Source: Dyella_B sp035690825
GTDB lineage: Bacteria > Pseudomonadota > Gammaproteobacteria > Xanthomonadales > Rhodanobacteraceae
Direction of reading: 5' to 3'
DNA: 64,000 bases
Assembly (NCBI RefSeq): GCF_051954575.1
Contig: NZ_JBQCHP010000107.1
Span: 46,051-110,050, forward strand
Position 1 is the first letter of the stretch. Each line of letters begins with the position of its first letter. Made by a program: the position numbers and the translations under genes. This document shows positions 53,096-62,624 of the stretch, piece by piece. Under the pieces are notes generated by a model. It did no database searches. It was given only the letters and a program-made list of their open reading frames with translations, and was not told the origin of the DNA.

Positions 53096-53577
53096 TTATT
53101 GGGTACCTATAGGGGCAGCAGCCAATTCAAGCTGGGATGCTAACACAGTCTTAACCTGCGGAAAAACAAACCGTACCGTATCGAACGGACAATCCTTCAT
53201 TTTCCTTTCATCAAATAATGCGAGTCATTCGCATCCCGATGCTGCAAGCACTATAGGTAGATCAAGCACTTGCGACTCGACACAGAACCCCGGCCGGGGA
53301 CGGGAAGATCCGGCAACGGGATTCTGGACCGGTGAGGCGGCTCCAAAAGCCCACTTCACCCGTCGTGCGCCATCCTTAAGTTCGCACTGCCTATCGCATT
53401 CAACGCATGAACGCGACGCCAGCCGACTTGCGATGTTCCCCTTATCACGGCCGGCATTCCGGCGGCAATCAGGCAGCGGACAGGGAGGATACCCTCCTCG
53501 CCCGGCACAGGGAACATGGACAAGTTAATGCGTCGTTAGTTCATACGCTCTCTACGTTTTCACATAATGAGTGCCTC
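53096..53577. promoter_or_regulatory. 482-bp gap between ftsZ and lpxC
   Basis: No gene is convincing here; an open frame on the + strand has no family resemblance. The gap holds a Fur-like dyad at 53217-53235 and a weak hairpin GGAGG-ATAC-CCTCC at 53484-53497 with no U-tract. The lpxC promoter must lie in the part next to 53095, where TTGTTT and TGTTAG on the - strand are a possible but weak -35/-10 pair. Confidence 0.5.
53217..53235. promoter_or_regulatory. Fur-box-like dyad upstream of lpxC
   Basis: AATGCGAGTCATTCGCATC fits the 7-1-7 inverted repeat bound by Fur (TGCGAGT-C-ATTCGCA) with one mismatch between arms. Boxes of the form AATGCGAAT-ATTCGCAT are frequent before iron-regulated genes in proteobacteria. 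No iron gene is next to it. Confidence 0.4.
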
Positions 53578-54759
53578 TTAGTCGGCCTGACGGCGCAAAA
53601 ACGCCGGAATGTCGAGGTAGTCGAAGCTCGGGTCGGCGCTCTTGGACGGGCCTTCGCCCCCGCGCGGGTTGCTGGCCGCCAGTTCCGGCTGGGCGTAATC
53701 GACCACTTCGTTGCCGGTGCCGGTGCGCAGCACCATCGGGCGCGGACGCTGGCGCATCTCCACCTGCTGGGTAGCAACCGGGCGCACCGACTGGCGGGCC
53801 GTCGCACGGTTGAGGCCGGTGGCCACCACCGTCACGCGCACGTCGTCCTGCATTTCCGGATCCAGCGAGGTGCCGATCACCACCGTGGCGTCTTCGCTGG
53901 CGAAATCGTGAATGATGCGGCCGATTTCATCGAACTCGCGCATGGTGAGGTTCGGACCGGCGGTGACGTTGACCAGGATGCCGCAGGCGCCATTGAGGTT
54001 GACATCTTCCAGCAGCGGGTTGTTGATCGCCGCTTCGGCTGCCGCCTGCGCGCGGTCGTCGCCACGAGCGGTGCCCGAACCCATCATCGACAGGCCCATT
54101 TCGCTCATCACCGTGCGCACGTCGGCGAAGTCGACGTTGATCAGGCCCGGGCTGGTGATCAGGTCGGCAATGCCCTGCACCGCGCCCTGCAGCACGTCGT
54201 TGGCGGCCTTGAACGCATTGAGCAGCGTCACTTCGCGGCCCAGCACCGAGAGCAGCTTCTCGTTCGGCACGGTGATCAGCGAATCGACGTGCTGGGAGAG
54301 ATCCTCGATGCCCTTCAACGCCACCTGCATGCGGCGACGGCCTTCGAACGGAAACGGCTTGGTAACCACCGCGACCGTCAGGATGCCTTTCTCTTTGGCG
54401 AGCTGGGCAACCACCGGCGCCGCGCCCGTACCGGTGCCGCCGCCCATGCCGGCGGTGATGAACACCATGTCCGCGCCTTCGAGCATTTCCTCGATGCGCT
54501 CGCGATCTTCCAGCGCGGCCTGGCGGCCCACTTCCGGATTGGCGCCTGCGCCCAGGCCCTTGGTGACGTTGGCGCCCAGTTGCAGATGCATGCGCCCGCC
54601 GCAGCCTTTCATGGCCTGCGCGTCGGTGTTGGCGACGACGAAATCGACGCCGTCGATGTTGGAGTTGAGCATGTGCGCAACCGCGTTGCCGCCGCCGCCG
54701 CCCACGCCAATGACTTTGATCACCGCATTCGGTGCCAGTTTTTCGACCAGTTCAAACAT
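53578..54759 (-). CDS. ftsZ: Cell division protein FtsZ
   Basis: A 393-residue tubulin homologue. The nucleotide-binding loop GGGTGTG is at residues 106-112, preceded by 'IKVIGVGGGGGNAVAHM'. The T7 loop with the catalytic Asp is in 'LINVDFADVRTVMSEMG'. The C-terminal tail FDYLDIPAFLRRQ is the peptide that binds FtsA and ZipA. It forms the division ring. ATG 54759 has GGAGG upstream; the open frame to 54981 has unrelated low-quality sequence before this point. Confidence 0.98.
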   Translation of the reverse strand: MFELVEKLAPNAVIKVIGVGGGGGNAVAHMLNSNIDGVDFVVANTDAQAMKGCGGRMHLQLGANVTKGLGAGANPEVGRQAALEDRERIEEMLEGADMVFITAGMGGGTGTGAAPVVAQLAKEKGILTVAVVTKPFPFEGRRRMQVALKGIEDLSQHVDSLITVPNEKLLSVLGREVTLLNAFKAANDVLQGAVQGIADLITSPGLINVDFADVRTVMSEMGLSMMGSGTARGDDRAQAAAEAAINNPLLEDVNLNGACGILVNVTAGPNLTMREFDEIGRIIHDFASEDATVVIGTSLDPEMQDDVRVTVVATGLNRATARQSVRPVATQQVEMRQRPRPMVLRTGTGNEVVDYAQPELAASNPRGGEGPSKSADPSFDYLDIPAFLRRQAD

Positions 54760-54883
54760 TTCCCGTCCTCCGTAGAGCTTTCGTTGTCGTTGTAACCGCG
54801 GTTCGACTCCTGCCTCGCCGTGGTGGTGAGCGAACCTCCATTCGCCCGAGCTGCGCCTCCTGCGCCGCCTAACCCTTTCGTTT

Positions 54884-56116
54884 CTAGAAATTCTTGGTGA
54901 TCCAGGTACGCAACTTGTCGACCAGCCCGCCGACGCTGCCGCCGGCCGGTCCGCTCGCACGCATGCCGCCGGAGCGCGCACCGTGCAACAGCAGGCCCAC
55001 GCCGGTGGAATGCAACGGATTGGCGATCACTTCGCCCAGGCCCACCACGTGCTGCGGCACGCCGATGCGCACCATCTTGTGGAAGATCTCTTCGGCCAGT
55101 TCCAGCGCGCCTTCCATGCGCGAGGCGCCACCGGTGAGCACCACGCCCGCGGCGACCAGGCTGTCGTATCCGGAACGGCGCAGTTCGTCCTGTACCATCT
55201 CGAAGATTTCCTCGTAGCGCGCCTGCACGCTCTGCGCGAGCGACTGCCTCGCCAGACGGCGCGGCGGACGATCGCCCACGCTCGGCACCTGGATGGTTTC
55301 TTCCGCATGCGCCAGCTGCGCCAGCGCGCAGGCATACTTGATCTTGATTTCCTCGGCGTGCGCGGTCGGCGTGTGCACGCCATAGGCGATGTCGTTGGTG
55401 ACCTGGTCGCCGCCCACCGGCAGCGACTTGGTGTAGCGGATCGCACCCTGCGTGTAGATGGCGATATCGGTGGTGCCGGCGCCGATATCGACCAGGCACA
55501 CGCCCAGCTCGCGTTCGTCGTCGGTCAGCACCGACTTCGCGCTGGCGACGGCGGAGGGCACCAACTCATCGACGGACAAGCCGCAGCGCTGGATGCACTT
55601 GCTGATGTTCTGTACCGCCGCGGCCGCACCGGTGACCAAGTGCACCGAGGCTTCCAGGCGCACGCCGCTCATGCCGACCGGCGAGCGGATGCCGTCCTGG
55701 CCGTCGATGCGGTATTCCTGTGACTCTTTATATAAGACCTTGCGGTCGGCCGGGATCGCCACCGCGCTGGCCGCTTCCAGTACCTGGTCCAGATCGCCGG
55801 GCGCGACTTCGCGGTCGCGGATCGCCGCGGTGCCGTGCGAGTTGCGCGTTTCCAGATGACTGCCGGAAATGGACGCGTATACCGAGCGGATGTCACAGCC
55901 GGCCATGAGCTCAGCCTCTTCCACCGCGCGCTGGATCGAATGCACGGTCGATTCGATATCCACCACCGAGCCGCGCTTCATGCCGCGCGAGACGTGCGAG
56001 CCGATGCCGATCACCTCGATCGGCTCGCCCGGCTCGTACTCGCCCACGATCGCCACCACTTTGGAAGTGCCGATGTCGAGGCCTACAACCAATTGCTTAT
56101 CGCTTTTGCCTTTCAT
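54884..56116 (-). CDS. ftsA: Cell division protein FtsA
   Basis: A 410-residue actin-fold protein. 'LVVGLDIGTSKVVAIVGEYEPG' is the phosphate-1 motif, 'VCLVDIGAGTTDIAIYTQGA' the phosphate-2 motif, and 'GVVLTGGASRMEGALELAEEIF' the adenosine motif. The last residues (VDKLRTWITKNF) form the amphipathic membrane-targeting helix. It tethers FtsZ to the membrane. Start 56116 overlaps the ftsQ stop by 4 bases. A 124-base gap separates it from ftsZ. Confidence 0.97.
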   Translation of the reverse strand: MKGKSDKQLVVGLDIGTSKVVAIVGEYEPGEPIEVIGIGSHVSRGMKRGSVVDIESTVHSIQRAVEEAELMAGCDIRSVYASISGSHLETRNSHGTAAIRDREVAPGDLDQVLEAASAVAIPADRKVLYKESQEYRIDGQDGIRSPVGMSGVRLEASVHLVTGAAAAVQNISKCIQRCGLSVDELVPSAVASAKSVLTDDERELGVCLVDIGAGTTDIAIYTQGAIRYTKSLPVGGDQVTNDIAYGVHTPTAHAEEIKIKYACALAQLAHAEETIQVPSVGDRPPRRLARQSLAQSVQARYEEIFEMVQDELRRSGYDSLVAAGVVLTGGASRMEGALELAEEIFHKMVRIGVPQHVVGLGEVIANPLHSTGVGLLLHGARSGGMRASGPAGGSVGGLVDKLRTWITKNF

Positions 56117-56859
56117 GTGCGTGGCGTGCCTCCGGCATTGGCAGCGGTCGGGGCGGCCGTCACTTGCGGCCATTTCACGGCGAAGCCGTTGGTGTAGCGA
56201 AGATCGGCGTACTCGAAACCCTGCGGATGCGCCGCGGCGACTTGCGGGTACACATCCAGGAAACGTTGCAGGCGGCGGCCGGCCTGGTTGCGATCGCCGA
56301 TCACGATCTGCGCGCCGGAATCGGTGGTGACGCTCCAGCTGCCGCGCTCGGTCAGCGTGACGCCAGTGATCTTCAGATGCGTGCCGGTGAACGCCTTCTG
56401 CACATCGGCGAAGAAGCTCACCACCTCGGCGAGGTGATCGTCAGGACCATGCAAATCGGGCAACTGCTTGTAGTCGACCGCGTCCGGCACGGTGAACACC
56501 TTGCCTTCGCGGCTGATCAAGGAGCTGGTATTCCAGCGCGCAAACGGCTGGCGTTCGTAGACACGCAACAGCAAGGTATCGGGCCAGCGCTTGCTCGCCT
56601 CCACCGACTCCACCCACGGCAACGCAGCCACCGCTTTCTGCACGGTGTCCAGGTTCAATGCGAAGAAGCCTTTGCCCAGGCGCGGCAGCACGGCGGCGCG
56701 GATCTGCTCCGCGCTCACGTGCTTGAACTCGGCCTGCAGCGTCAACTGGGTGACCGGCCAGCGGTCGGCGGCAAACCAGCCGCTCAACACGCCGACGATC
56801 GGCATGACCACCAAAGCGATGGCCAGGCACCAGGCGACGAGGCGAATGCTTCCCCTCAT
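56113..56859 (-). CDS. ftsQ: Cell division protein FtsQ
   Basis: A 248-residue protein with one membrane segment (VAWCLAIALVVMPIVGVLSGWF). A POTRA domain follows ('WPVTQLTLQAEFKHVSAEQIRAAVLPRLGKGFFALNLDTVQKAVAALPWVESVEASKRWPDTLLLRVYERQPFARW' covers its core) and then the beta domain. It links cytoplasmic and periplasmic parts of the divisome with FtsL and FtsB. Start 56859 overlaps the ddl stop by 4 bases; an in-frame upstream Met at 56898 lies inside ddl. Confidence 0.95.
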   Translation of the reverse strand: MRGSIRLVAWCLAIALVVMPIVGVLSGWFAADRWPVTQLTLQAEFKHVSAEQIRAAVLPRLGKGFFALNLDTVQKAVAALPWVESVEASKRWPDTLLLRVYERQPFARWNTSSLISREGKVFTVPDAVDYKQLPDLHGPDDHLAEVVSFFADVQKAFTGTHLKITGVTLTERGSWSVTTDSGAQIVIGDRNQAGRRLQRFLDVYPQVAAAHPQGFEYADLRYTNGFAVKWPQVTAAPTAANAGGTPRT

Positions 56860-57797
56860 TGCGCCTCCCTGAAACTGGTTTCCAGCACGCGCCAGCACAG
56901 CTCCTGGTAATCGATACCCGCAACGGCGGCGGCTTTCGGCACCAGCGAGTGCGAGGTCATGCCCGGCGCGGTGTTCACTTCCAGCAGCCAGTTGCGGCCT
57001 TCGCGGTCGCGCATCACATCGACACGGCCCCAGCCGGAACAGCCAAGCGCATCGAAGGCTTCCAGTGCGAGCGCACGCAACGATGCTTCCGCTTCACCTT
57101 CCAGGCCGGGGCAGATATAGCGCGTGTCTTCGGCGACGTACTTGGCGTTGTAATCGTAGAACGCGCCTTTGGGCACGATATGGATGCTCGGCAGTACCTG
57201 GCGGCCAAGAATGCCGACCGTGAGTTCGTCGCCGACGATCAGGGTTTCCATCAACAGATCGCCGGGATACTTCTGCGCCAGCTCTACCGCGGCATCCAGA
57301 TCCTTCTCTTCGAACACGCGCGTCACGCCCACGCTGGAACCTTCGCAGGCGGGCTTCACGATCAATGGAAAACCGATTTCCTTCGCCGCCGCATGCACGT
57401 CGGCGCCGCGCGGCAGCGCCACGAACTTCGGCGTGGGCAAACCGAGCGATTGCCACACGCGCTTGGAGCGCGTCTTGTCCATCGACAGCGCCGAACCCAG
57501 CACGCCCGAACCGGTGTAGGGCACGTGCAGCGATTCCAGCGCACCCTGCAGCACACCATCCTCGCCGCCGCCATGCTGGCCGTGCAGGATATTGAACACG
57601 CGCGCGAAATGACCTGCGCGCAATGCATCCAGCAAGGCCGGAATGCCATCGATCGCATGCGCATCCACGCCACGCGCCTGCAGCGCGGCGAGCACGTTGC
57701 GGCCGGAGTCGAGCGATACCTCGCGCTCGGCCGAACTGCCGCCCATCACGACGGCGACGCGGCCAAACTGGGCGGGATCGTTGATCTTCTTCGTCAT
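56856..57797 (-). CDS. ddl: D-alanine--D-alanine ligase
   Basis: A 313-residue ATP-grasp enzyme. 'VAVVMGGSSAEREVSLDSGRNV' is the N-terminal substrate motif, 'HGQHGGGEDGVLQGALE' and 'IVKPACEGSSVGVTRVFE' are further family marks, and 'LLEVNTAPGMTSHSLVPKAA' carries the metal-binding residues. It joins two D-Ala for the peptidoglycan stem. It overlaps murC and ftsQ by 4 bases each. Confidence 0.97.
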   Translation of the reverse strand: MTKKINDPAQFGRVAVVMGGSSAEREVSLDSGRNVLAALQARGVDAHAIDGIPALLDALRAGHFARVFNILHGQHGGGEDGVLQGALESLHVPYTGSGVLGSALSMDKTRSKRVWQSLGLPTPKFVALPRGADVHAAAKEIGFPLIVKPACEGSSVGVTRVFEEKDLDAAVELAQKYPGDLLMETLIVGDELTVGILGRQVLPSIHIVPKGAFYDYNAKYVAEDTRYICPGLEGEAEASLRALALEAFDALGCSGWGRVDVMRDREGRNWLLEVNTAPGMTSHSLVPKAAAVAGIDYQELCWRVLETSFREAQ

Positions 57798-59233
57798 TCG
57801 CTCGTCCTCAGATGACCGGTCTGCGCCAGCTCCACCGCTGCAGCGCCGATATCGCCGGCGCCAAGCAGCAGCAGCAGATCGCCGTCGCGCAGCAGCGTCG
57901 GCAGGGTGTCTTTCAGTTCGCGCGGATGGCTGATCAGCACCGGATCGACCTTGCCGCGCGCACGCACCGCGCGCGCCAGCGCGCGGCCGTCCGCGCCCGC
58001 GATCGGCGCTTCGCCGGCGGGATAAACCTCGGTCAGCACCAGCACATCGGCTTCGGCCAGCACGTTGGCGAAGTCATCCAGCAAGTCGCGCGTGCGGCTG
58101 TAGCGATGCGGCTGGAAGCCCACCACCAGGCGACGATCCGGCCAGCCGCCGCGTGCGGCAGCGAACACCGCCGCAAGCTCGCGCGGATGATGGCCGTAGT
58201 CGTCGACCAGCATCGCCGTGCCGTGATCGAGCGCGATCTCGCCGCGACGATGGAAACGCCGTCCCACGCCCTGGAAATTTTTCAGCGCATGCGCAATCGC
58301 ATCCGCTTCCACGCCAAGCTGCCAGCCGATCGACGCTGCCGCGAGCGCGTTGAGCACGTTATGGCGACCCGGTAAATTCAAGGTGATCGGCATCGGCTTG
58401 GCCATGCCCGGCAGCAGCAGGTCGAAATGCATCTCGAAACCTTGTTGCCGTACGTTGGCAGCGCGCACATCGGCATGTGCGCTATCGATGCCGTAGGTCA
58501 TCACGCGGCGCGCGGTGATCTTCGCCAGCTCAGCCGCTTCCGGATCGTCCACGCACAGCACGGCCAGGCCGTAGAACGGCAGGCGATGCAGGAAATCGGA
58601 AAATGCCTTGCGCACCAGCGCGAAGTCGCCCTGGTAGTTCTCCAGGTGATCGGCGTCGATGTTGGTGACCACCGCGATCACCGGCGACAGCAGCAGGAAC
58701 GAACCGTCCGATTCGTCCGCTTCGGCCACGATGTACTGGCCGGTGCCGAGGCGCGCATTCGCACCCGCGGCATTGAGCTGCCCGCCGATCACGAAGGTGG
58801 GATCGTAGTTGGCTTCGGCCAGCACGCTGGCGACCAGGCTGGTGGTGGTGGTCTTGCCGTGCGTGCCGGCGATGGCGATGCCGCGGCGAAAGCGCATCAG
58901 CTCACCCAGCATTTCCGCGCGCGGAATCACCGGGATGCGCGCTTCGCGCGCGGCGACCAGCTCGGGATTGTCGAGCTTGATCGCGCTCGACGTGACGACC
59001 ACATCCGCATCGCCGACATGCGCCGCGGCATGGCCGATGCGCACGTCGATGCCGAGCTGGCGCAGGCGCTGCGCCGTTGGCGATTCGCTACGGTCCGAGC
59101 CGGACACGGCATAGCCGAGGTTGTGCAGCACTTCGGCGAAGCCGCTCATGCCCACACCGCCGATGCCGAGGAAGTGCACGCGGCGGAAGGTGCTCATCAA
59201 GTCTTCGTGCGCAAGCAAACGTCGCGGCGTCAT
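57794..59233 (-). CDS. murC: UDP-N-acetylmuramate--L-alanine ligase
   Basis: A 479-residue Mur ligase. 'VHFLGIGGVGMSGFAEVL' is the UDP-binding motif; the ATP loop is GTHGKTTT at residues 123-130; 'HHPRELAAVFAAAR' has the typical C-terminal HHP. It adds L-Ala to UDP-MurNAc. Start 59233 gives the ATGA overlap with murG, as with the other genes of the cluster; ATG 59197 is an alternative. Confidence 0.97.
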   Translation of the reverse strand: MTPRRLLAHEDLMSTFRRVHFLGIGGVGMSGFAEVLHNLGYAVSGSDRSESPTAQRLRQLGIDVRIGHAAAHVGDADVVVTSSAIKLDNPELVAAREARIPVIPRAEMLGELMRFRRGIAIAGTHGKTTTTSLVASVLAEANYDPTFVIGGQLNAAGANARLGTGQYIVAEADESDGSFLLLSPVIAVVTNIDADHLENYQGDFALVRKAFSDFLHRLPFYGLAVLCVDDPEAAELAKITARRVMTYGIDSAHADVRAANVRQQGFEMHFDLLLPGMAKPMPITLNLPGRHNVLNALAAASIGWQLGVEADAIAHALKNFQGVGRRFHRRGEIALDHGTAMLVDDYGHHPRELAAVFAAARGGWPDRRLVVGFQPHRYSRTRDLLDDFANVLAEADVLVLTEVYPAGEAPIAGADGRALARAVRARGKVDPVLISHPRELKDTLPTLLRDGDLLLLLGAGDIGAAAVELAQTGHLRTSE

Positions 59234-60303
59234 GCAGCCACCTCCACGCAGGCGCGCGCGATGTCCACGGCAGCGTCCGGCTTGGCCAGCGTACGCGCGG
59301 CTTCCGCCATCGCGATCAGCCTGGTGCGATCGCTCAGCAGCGCAGTCAAACGCTGCGCCAGATCATTCGTCTTCAAATCACGTTCCTGAATCAATTCGGC
59401 CGCGCCAGCGGCGACCAGCGCCTCGGCGTTGCGGGTCTGGTGGTCGTCCACCGCGTGCGGGAACGGCACCAGCACGGCGCCAAGGCCACAGGCGGTAAGT
59501 TCGGCAAGCGTGAGCGCACCGGCACGGCACACGGCGAGATCGGCCCATGCATAAGTGCCGGCCATGTCTTCGATGAATGGCACGATGCGCGCCTCCACGC
59601 CTGCATCGGCATAGGCTCTGCGCGCTTCATCGATGCCGCGATTGCCGCATTGATGCAGCACATCCGGCCGCTGCTCCACCGGCATATGCGCGAGCGCTTG
59701 CGGCAAGGAGGTATTCAATGCGCGTGCGCCGAGGCTGCCGCCGAGCACTAGCAAGCGCGGCCTGTCGCTGCGCTCGGCCATGCGTTGCGCAGGCGACGGC
59801 AGCGACGCAATCGCCGCGCGCACCGGATTGCCCACCCATTGCGCGTTCGGCAAGGCATCGGCAAAACCGGCCATCACCCGGCGCGCATGCTGCGCCAACT
59901 TGCGATTGGTGAAACCCGCCACGCGATTCTGTTCGTGCACCAGCAGCGGCCGACGCAACAACCGCGCCGCCACGCCACCGGGACCGGCCACATAGCCGCC
60001 CATCGACAGCACGCTGCGCGGTTTCAGTCGATGCAGCACCGCGAGCGACGACAACAACGCGCGCAACAGCATCCATGGTGCAAGCAGGCGCGTCTTCATG
60101 CCTTTGCCGCGCAGGCCGCCCACGGCTATGGTGTGCAGTTCGATGCCATGCGCCGGCACCACCTTGGTTTCCATGCCGCCCTGCGCACCCAGCCACACCA
60201 CCGGCACGCCCTGCGCGCGCAGCGTTTCGGCCACGGCCAGGCCGGGGAAGATGTGGCCGCCGGTGCCGCCAGCCATGATCAGCACGGGTGCTTGCGCGTT
60301 CAT
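59230..60303 (-). CDS. murG: UDP-N-acetylglucosamine--lipid I GlcNAc transferase
   Basis: A 357-residue GT-B enzyme. The first Gly loop GGTGGH is at residues 12-17, the second in 'SMGGYVAGPGG', and the C-terminal donor site is in 'RAGALTLAELTACGLGAVLVPFPHAVDDHQTRNAE'. It makes lipid II at the inner face of the membrane. Both ends overlap the neighbouring genes by 4 bases. An upstream in-frame extension lies inside ftsW. Confidence 0.97.
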   Translation of the reverse strand: MNAQAPVLIMAGGTGGHIFPGLAVAETLRAQGVPVVWLGAQGGMETKVVPAHGIELHTIAVGGLRGKGMKTRLLAPWMLLRALLSSLAVLHRLKPRSVLSMGGYVAGPGGVAARLLRRPLLVHEQNRVAGFTNRKLAQHARRVMAGFADALPNAQWVGNPVRAAIASLPSPAQRMAERSDRPRLLVLGGSLGARALNTSLPQALAHMPVEQRPDVLHQCGNRGIDEARRAYADAGVEARIVPFIEDMAGTYAWADLAVCRAGALTLAELTACGLGAVLVPFPHAVDDHQTRNAEALVAAGAAELIQERDLKTNDLAQRLTALLSDRTRLIAMAEAARTLAKPDAAVDIARACVEVAA

Positions 60304-61538
60304 GCCGCCACCGCCTCGCACTCGCGCGCGGTGTTCGGGTTCGCATCCGGCACGGCGGACGCCGGTACGCGCGTGGCCATCTGCCGCGCATCGAGCGCGC
60401 GATAGATTTCGAACGTCGCACGCAGCAATACGCCTGCCATCGCGCAGGTCAGCACGATCGACGAACCGCCGTAGCTGATCAACGGCAAGGTGAGGCCCTT
60501 GGTCGGCAGCGCGCCAAGGTTCACACCCACCGATACCATCGTCTGCAAGCCGATCATCAGCGAGATGCCGAAGGCGACGTAGCCGGCGAAACGCTGGCCG
60601 ATCTCCACGCCCTTCAGGCCCACGTGCAGGCCGCGCCACACCACCATCGCGAACAGCCCGATCACCGCCACGATGCCGGCCAGGCCCAGCTCCTCGCCGA
60701 TCACCGCAAAGATGAAGTCGGTATGCGCTTCGGGCAGGTACGACAACTTCAGCACGCTCGAGCCCAGCCCCACGCCCAGCCATTCGCCGCGGCCGATCGC
60801 CATCAGCGACTGCGTAAGCTGGAAACCGTCGTCGAACGGATGCGCCCAAGGGTTCATGAAAGACGTCAGGCGCTTCATGCGATAGCTTTCGCTGGTCGCC
60901 GCAATCGCCAAGAGCGGCATCAGCGGCAAGCCCATCAGGAACAGGAAGACCGGCCGCGCGCCACCCAGCCACACCATCGCGATGGTGACGGCGATGATCA
61001 ACGTAGCGGAGCCGAAGTCCGGCTGCGCCAGCAGCAGCAGCACCATCACGCCCGACACCGCCAGCGGTTTGATCAGACCTAAGAAGCGCGTTTCGATGCT
61101 TTCGCGGTGACGCACCAGATAACTGGCCAGGTACACCACCAGGATCAGCTTCACCGCCTCGACCGGCTGGAACGAGGTGACGATCAGGTTGAGCCAGCGC
61201 CGCGCACCGTTGATCTTCATGCCGAAGTGCGGCACGAACACCGCCAGCAACATGATGAACGCCACCAGCATCAGGAAGAACGCATGTTTTTCCACTTCCT
61301 TGAGCTCGGTGCGCATGGCAACGCCCGCCGCCACGGCGCCGAGCGAAAGAAACAGCAGGTGCTTCTTCAGGTAGTAGAAGTCGCCTATGTGCGCGCTATC
61401 GGCCACGGCGATCGAGCTGGAGGTCACCATCACGACACCCACGCAGGCGAGCGCCACCAGGGCCACCAGCAACGGCAAGTCGAACTTGCCGCGCGGGCCC
61501 TGCCGGCGCTTTGCTTGCGATGTGCCGAAACCAAACAT
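60300..61538 (-). CDS. ftsW: Peptidoglycan glycosyltransferase FtsW (SEDS family)
   Basis: A 412-residue protein with about ten membrane segments. It has 'GMKINGARRWLNL' and 'FAVIGEELGLAGIVAVIGLF', conserved in SEDS proteins, and the late 'LPTKGLTLPLISYGGSSI'. It polymerises lipid II at the septum with FtsI. It overlaps murG by 4 bases and starts 3 bases after mraY. murD, which in most gammaproteobacteria lies between mraY and ftsW, is not here. Confidence 0.97.
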   Translation of the reverse strand: MFGFGTSQAKRRQGPRGKFDLPLLVALVALACVGVVMVTSSSIAVADSAHIGDFYYLKKHLLFLSLGAVAAGVAMRTELKEVEKHAFFLMLVAFIMLLAVFVPHFGMKINGARRWLNLIVTSFQPVEAVKLILVVYLASYLVRHRESIETRFLGLIKPLAVSGVMVLLLLAQPDFGSATLIIAVTIAMVWLGGARPVFLFLMGLPLMPLLAIAATSESYRMKRLTSFMNPWAHPFDDGFQLTQSLMAIGRGEWLGVGLGSSVLKLSYLPEAHTDFIFAVIGEELGLAGIVAVIGLFAMVVWRGLHVGLKGVEIGQRFAGYVAFGISLMIGLQTMVSVGVNLGALPTKGLTLPLISYGGSSIVLTCAMAGVLLRATFEIYRALDARQMATRVPASAVPDANPNTARECEAVAA

Positions 61539-61541
61539 CTG

Positions 61542-62624
61542 CTAACGCACCTTCAACGTTGCCAAACCGATCAACACCAGCACCACGCTGATGATCCAGA
61601 AGCGCACGATGACCCGGGGCTCGGGCCAGCCTTTCAATTCGAAGTGGTGATGGATCGGCGCCATGCGGAAGATGCGTTTGCCGGTCATCTTGAAGCTGGC
61701 CACCTGCATCATCACCGACACGGTTTCCATCACGAACACGCCGCCCATGATCAGCAGCACGATCTCCTGCCGCACGATCACCGCGATCGCCGCCAGCGCC
61801 GCACCGATCGCCAGCGCGCCGACGTCACCCATGAACACTTGCGCGGGATAGGTGTTGAACCACAGAAAGCCCAGGCCCGCGCCGGACAACGCACCGCAGA
61901 AGATCGCCAGTTCACCCGCACCGGGAATCGAGGGAATACCCAGGTATTCGGAGAACACGCGGTTGCCGGCCAGATACGCGAACACACCCAACGCGCCGGA
62001 CACCAGCACCGTCGGCATGATCGCCAGGCCATCCAGGCCGTCGGTAAGGTTCACCGCGTTGGAGAAGCCCACGATCATGAAATAGGCGAGCACGATGAAA
62101 AACACGCCCAGCGGCACCGCCACGTGCTTGAACACCGGCACGTACAGCGCGGTTTCCGCCGGAATGGTCGCCGTGTGAAAAAGAAACCACGCCGCGCCGA
62201 GGCCGAACACCGACTGCCAGAAATACTTCCAGCGCGAGGCCAGGCCGCGGCTGTCCTTCAGCACCAGCTTGCGGTAGTCGTCGTAGAAACCGATCGCGCC
62301 GTAGCAGAGCAGCACCAACAGCACCAGCCACACGTAGCGGTTGTTGAGATCCACCCACAGCAGCGTGGCGATCGCCACCGACAGCAGGATCATCACCCCG
62401 CCCATGGTCGGGGTGCCGGCTTTGGACAGATGCGTCTGCGGACCTTCCTTGCGCACCACCTGGCCGGCCTTGAGCGCGGTCAGCTTGCGGATCAGAGCGG
62501 GACCAAACAGCAGCGACATCGCCATCGCGGTCAGCGCCGCCATGATCGTGCGGAAGGTGATGTACTGGAACAGGTGCGGCGTGGCGAAATGCCGTGCGAA
62601 CCACTCGGCCAGCTCAAGCAGCAT
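61542..62624 (-). CDS. mraY: Phospho-N-acetylmuramoyl-pentapeptide transferase
   Basis: A 360-residue polytopic enzyme. 'LSKAGTPTMGGVMILLSVAIA' is the MraY signature, 'YGAIGFYDDYRKL' holds the metal-binding Asp pair, 'NAVNLTDGLDGLAI' the later Asp, and 'FRMAPIHHHFELKGWPE' the HHH motif. It makes lipid I from UDP-MurNAc-pentapeptide and undecaprenyl phosphate. The start overlaps the 3' end of murF by 11 bases. Confidence 0.97.
   Translation of the reverse strand: MLLELAEWFARHFATPHLFQYITFRTIMAALTAMAMSLLFGPALIRKLTALKAGQVVRKEGPQTHLSKAGTPTMGGVMILLSVAIATLLWVDLNNRYVWLVLLVLLCYGAIGFYDDYRKLVLKDSRGLASRWKYFWQSVFGLGAAWFLFHTATIPAETALYVPVFKHVAVPLGVFFIVLAYFMIVGFSNAVNLTDGLDGLAIMPTVLVSGALGVFAYLAGNRVFSEYLGIPSIPGAGELAIFCGALSGAGLGFLWFNTYPAQVFMGDVGALAIGAALAAIAVIVRQEIVLLIMGGVFVMETVSVMMQVASFKMTGKRIFRMAPIHHHFELKGWPEPRVIVRFWIISVVLVLIGLATLKVR

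Noticed and set aside
53028..53528. Open frame of 166 codons in the lpxC / ftsZ gap
   Set aside because: It overlaps the 5' end of lpxC on the other strand, crosses the Fur-like box and shows no recognisable domain or good ribosome site.
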